Assembly (NCBI GenBank): GCA_022376465.1
Contig: JACDTU010000011.1
Coordinates: forward strand, 682,001-746,000
From: Cubamyces lactineus
Lineage: Eukaryota; Basidiomycota; Agaricomycetes; Polyporales; Polyporaceae
Length of the DNA stretch: 64,000 nt
Direction: 5' to 3'
Shown here: positions 11,163-22,900 of the stretch, in pieces
Numbering within the stretch: position 1 is the stretch's first letter
Layout of the letters: every line of letters starts with the position of its first letter
Program-made: the position numbers and the translations under genes
Notes under the pieces: generated by a model
The model's database searches: none
Told to the model about the DNA's origin: nothing
What the model saw: only the letters and a program-made list of their open reading frames with translations

Positions 11163-13814
11163 CTACGCCAGCGCGCACGCACCCTCCTCCCAATCCAAGC
11201 GCGAGATCACGCCGACGGCTCGGCATACAGGGCAAGAGACCTCGACGTCCTCGCCCTCGTTCTCCCGCTCCTCCTTCTTGTCCTCCCCGCCCCAGCCTGC
11301 GACGCGCTCGGCGCTGACCAAGCACGAAGGGTGGAACTTGTGTTCGCACACAGCCTTCCTGCCCGACGTGTCGCTCTTCAGGGGGCGAATCGAGATCTGC
11401 CGAAGGGCAGTCGTATCGAACGTCGTCGTCGGATCGTCGTCAGATGGGCCAAGGCCGCAGCTGACGTCGGAGCAACGGAGACCCAGCTCACGCTCGTTGC
11501 GCTCGACGAGCTGACGAAGCGTGGGCCCAGGCGGCGGCGGGAGCGTCCACTTCCGCACGGGCGCAGGCCGTTGAGGGGCAGAGCGCCGAGCATTCGGCGG
11601 CGGCATGGGTGGGAAACCAGGGAGCGGTCCAGTGAAAGTGTACCAGTCGAGAGGAACATCCCGAGGCGCATTCTCCGTGGGTCCTGCGCCCGTACCCGCG
11701 CCCGCACCAGCGGCCTGTTGTGGTTGCGGTTGTGGTGCAGGTTGGCCCTGCGGAGGCGGCGCAGGCCGGCCGAAAATACGCTCAAAAGTGGTACGAACTG
11801 CCTCTTGCAGGATCGGGTCGTCGAGCCGGAACCCATTGCGGTCAGTGCGCGGCGGTGGGGGCTGCGCACCCTGAGGGCTCGGTTGGGCACCGGAGTTCGC
11901 GGGCTGCGCACCGTTCGCTGGCTGAGCGGGATCGGCGGGACGGCCAGGGAATACGGGGATAATCATACTGATATCGAACGTGATGAAGGGCGGCAGTGAG
12001 GGCAGCTGCTGGCCTTCGGCGTTGCGGCCCTGATTAGGCTGGCCGTTCGCGTTCGGCGCAGCAGCAGCATGTGGAGGCTGAGGAGCCGGCTGCGCAGATG
12101 CAGGAGCGACAGAAGGCTGAGGTGGATGAGGAGCAGTCGGCGGAGGGGGAGGAGGTCCATAGACTGGCGGTTGCTGCGGCTGGGGAGGCGCTGCAGGCTG
12201 AGGCGCTGCTTGTGGCTCAGGACGACGAGCGCGAAGCGGCCGAGGCCTGTAAGTGAGAGAATCTGGGTCAATGTCGAACCTGCACGATGGGCACGTCGTG
12301 CGCCCCGGCTTGGAGAACCACGGAAGAAGGCACGACGCATGGAAGACGTGTGAGCATGGAAGGACCACAATCTTCGGGTTTGCGCCCTCTCCGGAGGAGC
12401 CAGATGCGGTCGCAGACGAGGCCGCACAAGGCGATGACGACGCGCTCGAAGAAGCAGGCTCAGGACCGTCGACCTCCATAGAAGACTCGCGTTCCTGCTG
12501 AGAAGCCGCGTCCTCACGCGCTGCCTGAGCTGCCTCCTCTCGGGCAAGCTCGACATTGCCTTCGAACCCGCCACCCACCGGGTCCAGGAGGCTCTCCCAG
12601 CAGACCGCACAGGTAGGCGTCTCGCCCTGTGAAGTGCCGGGACCACCAGCACGCTCCATTCGCTTGACCAGGCCAACGGGAACCTCTTCAAGGCCGTCGA
12701 CTAGCCGCTTCGCGCGCTCGGGATCGTCCCTCTCTTCAACCATATCCATGCCGAACTGGCCGAGAGGGAACGGGAAGGGCATGAACGGAAACCCAGCGTT
12801 CGCGGGACCGTTCGCGCCGTCTGTAAACGCGGGGTAAAAGTACGGATTGACATAGAAGATTGGAGCGGCATTACCAGGGATATTTGCCGCACCAGGCTGC
12901 GTCGGAGCGCCGGTGATGGGTATGTTGATGAAGAAGTTCAGCGTCGGAAGCTGGTTGGGTCGGCCATGGTCGTGCGCATGATGGTGGTGATCATGGCCAT
13001 GGTGAGCACCCTCGGCCGCCTGCGCGATGCCTTGGGTGGGTTGGGGTGCAGGGCCGATGTCAAACCTCCACATGACCTGAGGCTGCTGGGCCTCGGGCGA
13101 CGGATTACGAGAGGAATCGGTGGAAGGTTGAGACGGAGACCCAGAACGTTGGGAGGACTGCGGTACGCCGTGGTCTTCCGGGATAGGCATAAAGTGGTGG
13201 CGTTCGTCGTCGTGAGGCGTGGGCGAGTGCATTCTCTGGCGGTTAGATTCCCGCCAGTAGTCCTCATCTTCCTCTTCCTCCACCCGCGCGCGACGTGTGT
13301 TGCGAGAGACAGATGGCGGCCGAGACGGAAGTTCGTTAGAAGCACTCGCTCGTGAATCCTCCGACGTCATCTCAACATCGGGTGTGCCGCTAACGGAAAC
13401 GGATGGTACTGGGGACACGAAAGGCCCAGAGCTGCCTGTGAACCCAGTCGGTTCCGGACCTGATCGCGAGGTGGAGGATGATGATGCCTGGGCGAACGAA
13501 GGACAAGGCCATAAACGGCTGAACAAAGGAGAACGATCGGAAGTACTCACATGAGCGTTTGCATCTTGCGGGCTAGAGACCGATCCCGTCTCTAACAAAT
13601 CCGGCTGAGCAGGCGCTACGAGCTCCGATGACGGTACATCCGCCACTTGAATAGACGTAGAGGGAGCTGGAGACGCAGAGCCTGAGCCCTGAGAGACCTG
13701 TTCGTGGTGTGGGAGAACGCTGCGGACGAGGTTATTGAAGACCTGGCCGAGCTGAGGGTCGAGAATGTGGCTGAGGAATCCAGAGTTGTTGTTTGGCTGG
13801 TTGCTGCCGTCCAT
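11163..13814 (-). CDS. Double RING-type zinc-finger protein, probable E3 ubiquitin ligase, 862 residues
   Basis: Two exons, 13551-13814 and 11163-13487. The 63-base intron (GTGAGTAC...GCCCAG) is in frame and stop-free. The start MDGSNQPNNNSG is chosen because upstream in-frame sequence looks like 5' leader. Residues 1-370 are Ser/Pro/Gln-rich and disordered. A RING-H2 finger lies near residues 380-490: TCAVCWESLLD, then LPCSHVFHASCLLPWF, then TTCPSCRFDIDPD. Its second and third zinc ligands are separated by 81 residues, far more than usual. A proline/glutamine-rich linker follows. A second RING-like set lies near residues 770-850: CSDVSC, CEHKFHPSCLV, CPVCRAVG. Established knowledge: a RING with these ligands binds two zincs and recruits an E2 enzyme. 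Ligase activity and substrates are inferred. There are no transmembrane segments, so it is probably cytosolic or nuclear. Confidence 0.85.
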   Translation of the reverse strand: MDGSNQPNNNSGFLSHILDPQLGQVFNNLVRSVLPHHEQVSQGSGSASPAPSTSIQVADVPSSELVAPAQPDLLETGSVSSPQDANAHVSTSDRSPLFSRLWPCPSFAQASSSSTSRSGPEPTGFTGSSGPFVSPVPSVSVSGTPDVEMTSEDSRASASNELPSRPPSVSRNTRRARVEEEEDEDYWRESNRQRMHSPTPHDDERHHFMPIPEDHGVPQSSQRSGSPSQPSTDSSRNPSPEAQQPQVMWRFDIGPAPQPTQGIAQAAEGAHHGHDHHHHAHDHGRPNQLPTLNFFINIPITGAPTQPGAANIPGNAAPIFYVNPYFYPAFTDGANGPANAGFPFMPFPFPLGQFGMDMVEERDDPERAKRLVDGLEEVPVGLVKRMERAGGPGTSQGETPTCAVCWESLLDPVGGGFEGNVELAREEAAQAAREDAASQQERESSMEVDGPEPASSSASSSPCAASSATASGSSGEGANPKIVVLPCSHVFHASCLLPWFSKPGRTTCPSCRFDIDPDSLTYRPRPLRARRPEPQAAPQPAAPPQPQQPPVYGPPPPPPTAPHPPQPSVAPASAQPAPQPPHAAAAPNANGQPNQGRNAEGQQLPSLPPFITFDISMIIPVFPGRPADPAQPANGAQPANSGAQPSPQGAQPPPPRTDRNGFRLDDPILQEAVRTTFERIFGRPAPPPQGQPAPQPQPQQAAGAGAGTGAGPTENAPRDVPLDWYTFTGPLPGFPPMPPPNARRSAPQRPAPVRKWTLPPPPGPTLRQLVERNERELGLRCSDVSCGLGPSDDDPTTTFDTTALRQISIRPLKSDTSGRKAVCEHKFHPSCLVSAERVAGWGGEDKKEERENEGEDVEVSCPVCRAVGVISRLDWEEGACALA

Positions 13815-16800
13815 GACGAGGCCAACGTCGGCTGAGCGACGACTCTGAAGAGAAAAGCAAGTAGAGAAGAGATGGTGGTGGTAGAAGGTTAAGAAGAGAT
13901 GAGAGAGTCGCGACGGACAGAGTGGAGAGTATAAGAGTTGTGTACGGAGATGCTTAGCAATGACGCCGACTCGATCGACGCCAGTCTCCAGACGCTCGCG
14001 CAACAGCCAGAATGTTCCCGGCGCCTCCCAAATATGGCAACTCTCCCTCACCCAACCCTGCCGCAGCGTTCACGGAATATGCTCGCGTTTGTCTGCGCCC
14101 TCTGGACCCTGTCACGCCCCTAAACCCACGGCAGAAAAGCGTAGAAACTGTGAGCGGTGAGTAGAGCTGAAACGTGCTCTGGTGAACGTAAGAAAGTACT
14201 CACGCCGATATATGACTGAATGCGTCTTTAGCCACATGCATACGGTGGCTAGCCCCGGCTACCAACCACCACGTCCGGTTATGTAGGCCAGCTCTCAATA
14301 CTCAATAAGTGACCTATAGCGTGGGCCCCATTGTGCAACCTCGTGCATATGATTGATACGGCCTCTATTGCCGTAGCCATACGAAAAGCACAATAGCACA
14401 CCGAATGCTGCAAGAAGCTCGAGAACCACAGATGCCTCGGAAGCCGACGGGCAAGAACTGATAGTACATACATCCCGCCATAAGGAGCCTACGCTTCAGC
14501 GAATCCCGCCGTGAAATGGTGAGAGGCTGCGAAGTACGAAGTGCGAACCGCGGCGACCAATACGGCCCGCTGCCTTCCTCTGCTTCACTCATCCCAGTCC
14601 ATGCTCAAGCTGCAGATGGCCCCCTCCGAGTCCCAGAGCCCTTATCGACCGCCTCGGAGGGCTGACCCATCGCGCCCTCGTCATGCACACTCCGACTCCG
14701 AGCCTTCCAGGACACCATGAACGAACATCGGTCCGCAAGCGGTCGCGTCCCTCTATCCTGGCAGGAAACGTCACTCTCCTCGTCCGCGCCCCGGCTACCA
14801 TCTCGGACACAGTCACGGATACACTGCTCCACTGCGGCGGCGCCAGGCTCGAGTCCGAGTCTCGAGTCTTGAATCCTACCGCACGCGTGCGTGCGTGCGC
14901 CCCTCGTCCAGACCAGCCTGTCTTCATGCCCGCAAACCCGAATCCAAACCCAAACCCAAACCCAAATCCAAACGCTTGCTCGCACCTCGCTTCTCGACCC
15001 GAACTAGCACGCCACGCACCTCCCAGAACGAGCCTGGAGCGCTGTATGGATGCAGTCACGCACCACGGTCGTCGGTGGCGCTCCCATTGGCGGAGTTGAG
15101 GGCCGACAGCTGCAGACCCGACGCACAGTGCACATGCCCCACCAGGCTCGCGGGGCAGCAGAAACCCGTCCATTGAGCTGCATACGGCGACTCGCCGCTC
15201 CCAGCGTCCACGCCATTGACGCCACGGCGACTCGACGTGAGAGCGTGTGCACCGTGCGCATTCCGTCTGCCCTGCGAGCGTTTCGCGTGCGCGCGCGCAC
15301 GCGAGGCCCGTATGCATTCCATTCGAGTCGCAACCCCATCCGCGGCCGAAGGTTCACCGGTGTTCGCTGTAGCGTTCGCTGCTGCTCATCGTTCAGCACC
15401 CTCGTCCCTTTGTCCTCTATCGCCGGCCGGCCCTCGCGATGCGGCGCCTGAAAGAAGCACGTCCGCCTGCCACTACTAGGCTACCGGCGGAAGACAGGCA
15501 GCGCACGTCTCTCCCGGCCCTGTGGCGGTCTGGTGTCCAGTGTCCAGTGTCAGGCTTTCAGGGCCGCCTATCCACGTCCGGTACGCCAGTGCTTGTATCC
15601 CCGCGCGCGTGCGCATGACCCGTGCGTCCGATCGCTGCTCCCGCAGCGTCGTCGGCGAACGTTGTGCCGCTTCTCCAAGGATCCCTTGCCCAGGTGCGTC
15701 CGTTCACCCGTCTGTCCGTCTATCCGTCTATCCGACTCTCCACCCTTACGGGGCAACAGCTTCGATGCAGACGCGGTGCGCTTCACGCCGCGAAGAACGG
15801 TTCTCCTCGGACGCACGTCTAGCGCACGGTTTAGGCTGTTCGGTACCATCGCGCGCCTGCGCGCGCATAGAGCACCTGCAGCGAACCCGCGCCAGGTATC
15901 TCTCCTTCCTTCTTGCCTTGCCAGGCTCCAGGACCCTGACCCGAGAGACCGATAGACCGCACCCGGCGCTACGTCCCGGCGGCCGCTGTCAAGCTCAAGG
16001 CGTATCCGGGACCACGTACGTACGTACTTACGCATGCACGCAAGAAGTGCCTGCTGTGCTGCAGTGCCCCGGGCATCCTGGCTATCCATCATCTCGCATT
16101 CATTATCCTTTCAGCTCCCGCTGGCCTGGTGTCTGCGCATCGTGCCGCTGCGTCGTCGAACGGCCCATCAACAGATATCGAGCGGCCCGCGGGACGTATT
16201 ATGTATACGCATCGAGCCCATTTACTCCCGCCGCCCCGCCGCGGCCGCGCGCCGGACGATCAAAAAGTCAATGAAATCAATATCGCGCGTGTGTACGGTG
16301 GCCCGTCACGCCCGCCCATGGCCAGGGACGGGGTCCTGCCTGTCATTGTCTGCCTGCCAACGTCCGTGCCAAGCGAGCGAGGCGCACTTTGGGCGGCGCG
16401 AGATCGTCGTGACATCACTGTATGTGGCCCCGCGCGCGCGCCAGTGCGCGCACGCTGCGGTCGCGTGCGGGGATGTCGAATCGTCGATGCGTCGATGCGC
16501 TGATGCGACACACGCATCATGCATCCCCAGGCAGGCAGGTGTCGGAGTCGGACGGACGACGGATGATGTCGACGCTGGACGATGATATCGCTGATGCGGC
16601 GGCGGCGGCGCGGTCGAGGAGGGGAGCTTCCCGGCATCTATAAACCTGTAAGTACGATACTACCAGGACGGCCGCTGTGGCCCTGGCCGCGGCGTGCTGC
16701 GGCGAGTCGAGGCTAATACCACACAGACACAAAATGAGATAGCACAGTGTGGAGCCACGAGCGCTGTGCAGCGCACATACGTACGTGAAGCGGAATACGT

Positions 16801-17673
16801 AGGGTGCGCAGACTCGGTGCTGATAGATCACCGTTGTCGCACAGGGGGACGGTCTATCTCCCACCAATCTCCCCCGCCGCGTCCGCGAGGGCTCCGAGCG
16901 GGGCTGATGCTAGTCGCGACTGGGAGACCGCAGCGGACGCCTCGCGCGGGACGTGGGCGGCATGGCGCTGGCAGCCCCGGCGAGACGATCCGGTGGTCCG
17001 GTGGGCCCCGGTCGACGGAGAGAACGGTTTCTCTGGCGGGCGTCTGGGGGAGAGGTCAAGGAAGGGCTTCCAAGGGAGAGAACCCGGGCGGCTGGGGGAG
17101 CATCATATCGATCGCAGAGAGCTGTGCCTTTCCTTTCTCCCGGAGAGACGATCGAGATTCCAGCCATCGTCCGATACAGTCACTTACACTCACTTGCCAG
17201 CTACTGTGCGTCTCCGCAATACCACACCTTGCAACTTGCGCACGCTCAGCCTGTCACTCAGGCTCGCTCTAGCTCTGCCCTAGCTGCCCAGCATGCGTTC
17301 GACTTCTATCGAGCGCTCCTACCGCTGCACCCGTGCGGGAACATCGTCCCATGCGGTCCGTCTGCTTCGGGACGCTTCCCAACGCACCTGTCACCGCCGT
17401 CCGCTCTTTCGTCCTCCCAACTTACAAGCTCCGAGCGCGGCAAGCTTGGTGCGGGGAACTGCACTTCCTGAGAAAGCCCACGGCGTCTCGTGCCTGATGC
17501 CCGAAATAGACCCAAAGTTAATACACCCGAGCCTCCGCCTACACCACCACTTCCTTCCTCAGCCTCCATCGACGAACGCTTGAGATTTGATTTGAATGGC
17601 CCCCCTCCTTCACGCGATTGAGCAGCGCTGCGCAGTGCGCAACCCTTGCCCCTTGACCCCTTGACCCCCTCCC
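13815..17673. other. GC-rich gene-free region between the RING gene and PSS
   Basis: The first few hundred bases must contain the RING gene promoter. The remainder is very GC- and CpG-rich with many overlapping frames on both strands, none with a recognisable domain. It holds a short hexanucleotide repeat at 14935-14976 and a (CGTA)n stretch near 16014-16026. I see no splice-consistent gene. Confidence 0.4.
14935..14976. repeat. Imperfect hexanucleotide microsatellite (AACCCA)n
   Basis: Seven consecutive 6-base units: AACCCG, AATCCA, three copies of AACCCA, AATCCA, AACGCT. It is not the TTAGGG/CCCTAA telomere repeat. It lies in the gene-free GC-rich tract. Confidence 0.8.
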
Positions 17674-19915
17674 TCACGCGCTCTTTTGTTTCGCATTACG
17701 TTCGTGGTGGCGCAGATATCGCCGGGCAGCGGGAAGTCCGAACTGCAGAGCCCGCACGACGGCGTGAGTCAGTTGACCATGCGTGTTTGCAAGTGACCAC
17801 TCGCCGCGTACCCGAACAGTGGGATAGAGAACCAACAACGAGGCGCCAATCGCCCAGGCCCACCGCACGCGTGTAGGCAATGGCTCTGGAAATTGGCCTT
17901 GGCTCCACTTCGTGATCACGAGCAGCTCCGTCCCAATCGTCGCGAGCAGCAGCCAGACGTGCTGTCCCATTCGCACGGTCTTCCTGCAACAGGCAAGCCC
18001 GCGAAGGCAGCGCAATGTCGCCGAATTGCGCAGCGGATCGTCCGTCAGCCCATCTCGGTCGGCTCCCCAGGCGAAAACAGAGAAGAGACGCGCGCACCTC
18101 GGATCGTTCACATACTGATACAGTTCTCTCACCGCGGGCAGCGCGCACAGGAAGACACCCACTAAACGCGCAATTACGAACGGGTGATCCGGTTCCATCC
18201 ACAAGAGCGCCTGCAAGACAGCGAGTCATCTGGACACGGCAATATGTGCGCATTCGCCAAAGGGACCAACCTTGAGGTAGAACGGATTAAGTTCTGCTGC
18301 TAGAAAGACTGCCAAGAGCAGGACGACGGTGAAATAGTGTCCGAACGATGCCGTCCCCTCCCACTTGAACGTCGTCCAATCATGGGGAGAGAATTGACTG
18401 ATAACGCGCTTTGTCTTGGAGCGGATACCTCGAGTCTGCCGGAACCCTCGCCAGGTGTAGTGCTGTGTGGAGGTCAGCCCACGTCGTGCCGCGAGGCAGC
18501 TATCTGTTTATCACCTTCACTTCGAAATACTGGCACGTCTTCATGCCTGCGGCGGGGCTTTTAGCGGTGGCAAGACAGTGAGATACGGCACAGGCGCACC
18601 CAGGTACGTTCCGAGCCAATTGCAGACCAGAACGTCGAGTATCCACTGCGTGTACAATCAGTACGGCGATGTCCTCCCCAAATGAAAATCGGGTGCACAC
18701 ACATGGTCCCACCAGCACTGAGCCATTGATAGACGGTCAGCGTCGCTCGTCATGACAAGAGGACGTATGACGTACCTCTGCGAAATTTGCGAGCTGATGC
18801 TGGAGGCTATATTCGGCAAACTCAAACGCGACGCTGAGTATCTGAATGGCGGAAGAACGGTGAACGCGGTGTCATCTCCGAGGACGGCGCAGACGGACCC
18901 AGCAGAACCAGTAGTCGCGCAGAATTAACGCCTTGCCGAACCATCCCAACGCGTGGGCTAAGCAGAAGATGTCGATGGCATTCTACTGACCGCATGTCAG
19001 CAGCGCCGCTGGGCTCGTCCATGACCACCGCTCACCCATATGTTCTGCACGGTGAACTCGCAGTTCTCTGCATAGCTCTTCTCGGGGAGGGGCCTGCCGA
19101 GGCTGGGGTCGAGGTACTTCATCATCGCTCGCGCCGAGTCCAGGTCCTGGAACAGCAGGAAGACCATCGCCAATTCGTACAGCAGGTTGATGCCCAGCAC
19201 CACCCGCCAGAACGCTGTCACGACGACGCATTGTGGGCTATGTGGTCAATGAGAAGCACGCAAGCCGATACGCACCTGGGTGGGGCCGAACGAACGGGCC
19301 GTCTCGGAACTGGATCATGGAGAACAAGAGGAACGAGGCGATGGCGGCATAGACACCGCTACGCGACCGTATTGAATGAGCATGGGCCGCGTCGGGCGTA
19401 GAGACGGGACATACATGCGTTTCTTCTCCTCGCCCTCCTTGAGCACGTCCTGCGTCATGGCGACGTACGCGAGGACGGCCATTCCCACTCCAAGAGCGGT
19501 CAATGTGATCGGCTTGTAGAAGAACCTGGGACAGCATGGGCCTCAGTCGTTCTCCGCACCTGTAGACGTTGTACGCACTCGACGCTTGTATCATTTTGCT
19601 CCTGGAACGGTGTGATTTGCGTGTATGGCTCTTTCCGGTCCGCCTGAATGACGTTGAGTATGGTCTATCCCCGCACCCGCGCGTCGGCGACTATGCACTC
19701 ACATCAAACCCTGGTTACGGACAGACTAAGACGCGTTATACTCGACGCAAGCGCAGCTTGGCAGACTCACATCGCACCGGTGTCCCATCCAAACCCGGCA
19801 AGTTCTGCGGTTCCTGGGGATCGAGCGGTGGGGAGAGCTGGTTGTCAGACTCGTCGATAGGTGATGTCAAGGGCGACGATGATGAGAGCGTCGGGTCGTC
19901 CGGCGCGTGCGACAT
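17674..19915 (-). CDS. Phosphatidylserine synthase, base-exchange (PTDSS1/2) type, 459 residues, 15 exons
   Basis: Exchanges serine for the head group of an existing phospholipid in the ER membrane. Exons in transcript order: 19771-19915, 19703-19710, 19579-19643, 19415-19525, 19276-19358, 19036-19214, 18899-18982, 18776-18841, 18703-18717, 18600-18645, 18515-18546, 18271-18462, 18098-18210, 17812-17983, 17674-17742. All introns are GT-AG and 52-114 bases, and phases close exactly. Signatures: FFYKPITLTALGVG, PFVRPHPAFWRVV, FCLAHALGWFGKAL, FEFAEYSLQHQLANFAE, CWWDHWILDVLVCN, then several hydrophobic helices. His207, Glu232, Glu235, Asn244, Glu247, Asp251, Asp256 and Asn261 align at constant spacing with residues reported as essential in mammalian PSS1. 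The N-terminal 75 residues are Ser/Pro-rich. Exon 2 is only 8 bases and exon 9 only 15. The last two introns are in frame and stop-free. Confidence 0.93.
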
Positions 19916-22900
19916 CGTGCGTGGTCGAAAGCAGATAGGCGGTGATGGACGTGGTAGCAGAGAAAGAAACGCCGAGGACGCGAGGCACGCAGCAGCAGCA
20001 GCTGGTGTTGGCGGTGGTGGCACTGGCCCTGAGCCCGACTGGGGCGGGGGACGATGACGCACGCCACCATGGCCGCGCTTAGCGTCGTTTAGCGCAGGCA
20101 CGTTTGTCGCTGTCACACCTCCATCGCGGGAATATTCCGCGCCCTCAAGTGCTCCCGCGTCCGCCGACTCGCTTGCAGCGTTCGCGACGACCTGCACAGA
20201 CGGGTCGCAGCAGCTAGCGTCGATGCGGGCCTCGTCGGCGCTCACGCTCTCGTAAACGGCTCGCACACCTCCGGGTTAATTGACAATGATAATACAGTTC
20301 GCACGCCGACGAGAGGGCCTGCCGTGCGGGATCCCACTGAGCCCGACTCGGAGTCGGAGTCGCTGAACCACAGACGGTGCCCACCCGTTACGCGTCACAT
20401 TACTGCATCGTCGATCATGCCCGCCACTTCCAAGGCCCGAACCCACTCTACCGACGCCCTTCTTCTCTCCCAGTAGGTCCAGCCAGAGCCTCGACACCGA
20501 GTGCCTGCCACTGCTTTGCAATTATCAAGTCGCCGTGCTCGGCGTTCACTCGCATTGTCAGCCTCTCCTTCGCGTCCAACGGCATGTGTGAACGTCTCTG
20601 TGATCGCGATGCCGCTTGCGACCCTGGAGTACGGTGTTCAAACGCACGTACGTCGGCCCTCGATCTCTTCGGGAAGATGGCTGGTCGTGGGCCCAGGCTA
20701 CGGTGAGAAACCACACTGAGCTCGGTCCAATCATGCATTTTGCGCTCGAGACAGACAGCACATAGGCCTCCCTCGCCCTAGCCAACTTCAACACCCGACC
20801 TTCAGCAAAACCAGGGTGCTGCTTATGACACCGAAGCAGCGAGACGGGTTCGACTGTTCACCCGGGCATGCTGGGACGTGCACATGCCCGTAACAGGGCA
20901 TTGTGGAGGTTCGGGCACGGTAATGAAAAGATGCCCTGTGAAGCACACGATGCCCAGTAGGCGGGCCAGGGCAGCTTATGGCACCGAAGATCCACAGGCT
21001 CAGACTGTGTGCATGGGCCTGCGAGGCGGGACGTAAAACAAAATCGCCAATGGATTCGAGCCGCAAGACGACCGACAATACATTCAAGGTCCAGACGGCT
21101 AGCATCGTCCCCGAGTCCTTCCCTTTGTGACTCACCACCCGCATTTCCCTCGGTGGAGTCGAGAGCCGCAAGCTGCGATGCTGCATGAGAACGGGGAGCC
21201 GTACGCGAGACGCGACGGAGTGCGTGGGGGCGTCCACTGGCGAGGTTGGCGATGCCGAGGTGTCCATGGTGCGCCGGCACATGCGTGCCAAAACTCTATC
21301 AATGCGGATAGGTACACGGCGCACGAGTCCAGGAGGGCCACAGAACGCAAGTCCGGCGTATACAACACGCGCGTGTGCAGAGAGCCCGATGTGCCCTGCC
21401 GGTGCCGGCAGTGCCAGACAGACTCGCGAAGACGTCTTGCGAAGAAGAGGACGAGGGCAGGATGACGGGATGGGTGGCGTAAGTTGGAAGTGTCGTGCCG
21501 TCCTACGGGCCAACCTTGAGCTCTAGCCGCGAACGGGATCGTGGAAAGCGGGAGACGTTGTCCTTCCATCGCCCGGACCGCAGAGGACCACACGGACGAA
21601 GAACGCGCATTGTCTTTTTCGTCGACGCAGGGAGATATTCCGGCGGGTCGGCCTCAATAGCAGCCTTGCCTTGCCCCCCTGCATGGAGGGGAGACGCGGT
21701 GGGAGTCGAGCCATCATTTGTCCATATACGCAGCGGTGATGCCACCAGGCATCCGCGAATCTCGCATATCGCGGTCGAGAAGACCACTGGGGGTTTCACG
21801 TCGACACGAAGATTCCACGGGGGAAGTCGTCAACATTCATCACCACGTCCTTGAGCGTCCCGTGGCGAGCCAGGTCTGCTGCCGGTGCGCACGACGGTGC
21901 ATGGGAAGGGCGCGCCTGTCAAACGTTGTCAAATCCAGGCTCGGATGGGAGCGCCGTTGCGCCTATCCAAGCCATTCTGTCAATGAGCAGTCCGATAAGG
22001 GCTGACGAGAGCTCACCACCGCCCGACCCTTTCTGCACGCACAGGCGGACAATGTACGCAGCAGGCCATTCAACAAAAGGCGTTGTATACGCCCAGGGCC
22101 TTCGCGACTTCCCCAACAGTCAGTGGCGCACTGAGGCAACTTGGCGGTAGTTTTTGACAGCGACGCCACATTGCAAATACAGACAAACACTCTACCACCG
22201 CCCACCGGTGCTGGCTATGTCCTGATATGGTTGACCAGGAACGAAAGTACGCGTACCGAGCCCGGCTTCAGCGACTCGCTCGCTCAGCCAGCACCTCGTT
22301 CTCAACCAGTATCGCGCTATCTGTCCTCCTCTATCTCTATTGCTCCGACTGGCGAATCGATTCATGGCGCTCGCTATCTGCAGCATATTCTCGCCCTAAA
22401 CCTGCTCGCTCTTTCGGTGCATCGCTGACCGGCGGGGAACTCGCGACAACCGATACCCAAGTTGGCGTTTCCATGCACGCCGAGGTCTTCGGCGTTCAGT
22501 GCTATCCACAACGTACAGGCATCGCACTTGCGGAATCCTCGGCTGCGTCTGCGCTCTGTCATGACTCCGAGGGCAATATGCATCCTGGCGACGAACTCGT
22601 CAAGCAGACAGGGTCCGAGCTATGTCTTGGAACCCTTCATTCGCGAGAGTTCTGCTCAGGAACGTCATGCTGGGTGACTCAGGGAACGCGAACGTTATTG
22701 AACTTTGGACCGGGGTTTGGACAATGAATAGAGTCTGGGCGGGCTGTCGTCAGGCGGACCGGAAGATCATCAGCTGGGCTCGGGTTCCGGTGAGCTTTTC
22801 CCATCGTACCTCCCCATCCCAATCCTAAACCGAATCTTAGTCTGTCGGCCGACCTCCCGCAGAATCCCGCTCTGACGGGGCGCGAAACGCAAGATCTGCT

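Noticed and set aside
14935..14976. Possible internal telomere repeat
   Set aside because: The unit is AACCCA-like and imperfect, not the CCCTAA telomere unit.
15522..16274. A 250-codon plus-strand frame in the GC-rich tract
   Set aside because: Arg/Cys/Ser-rich and crossed by long frames in other phases. No feature of a real protein.
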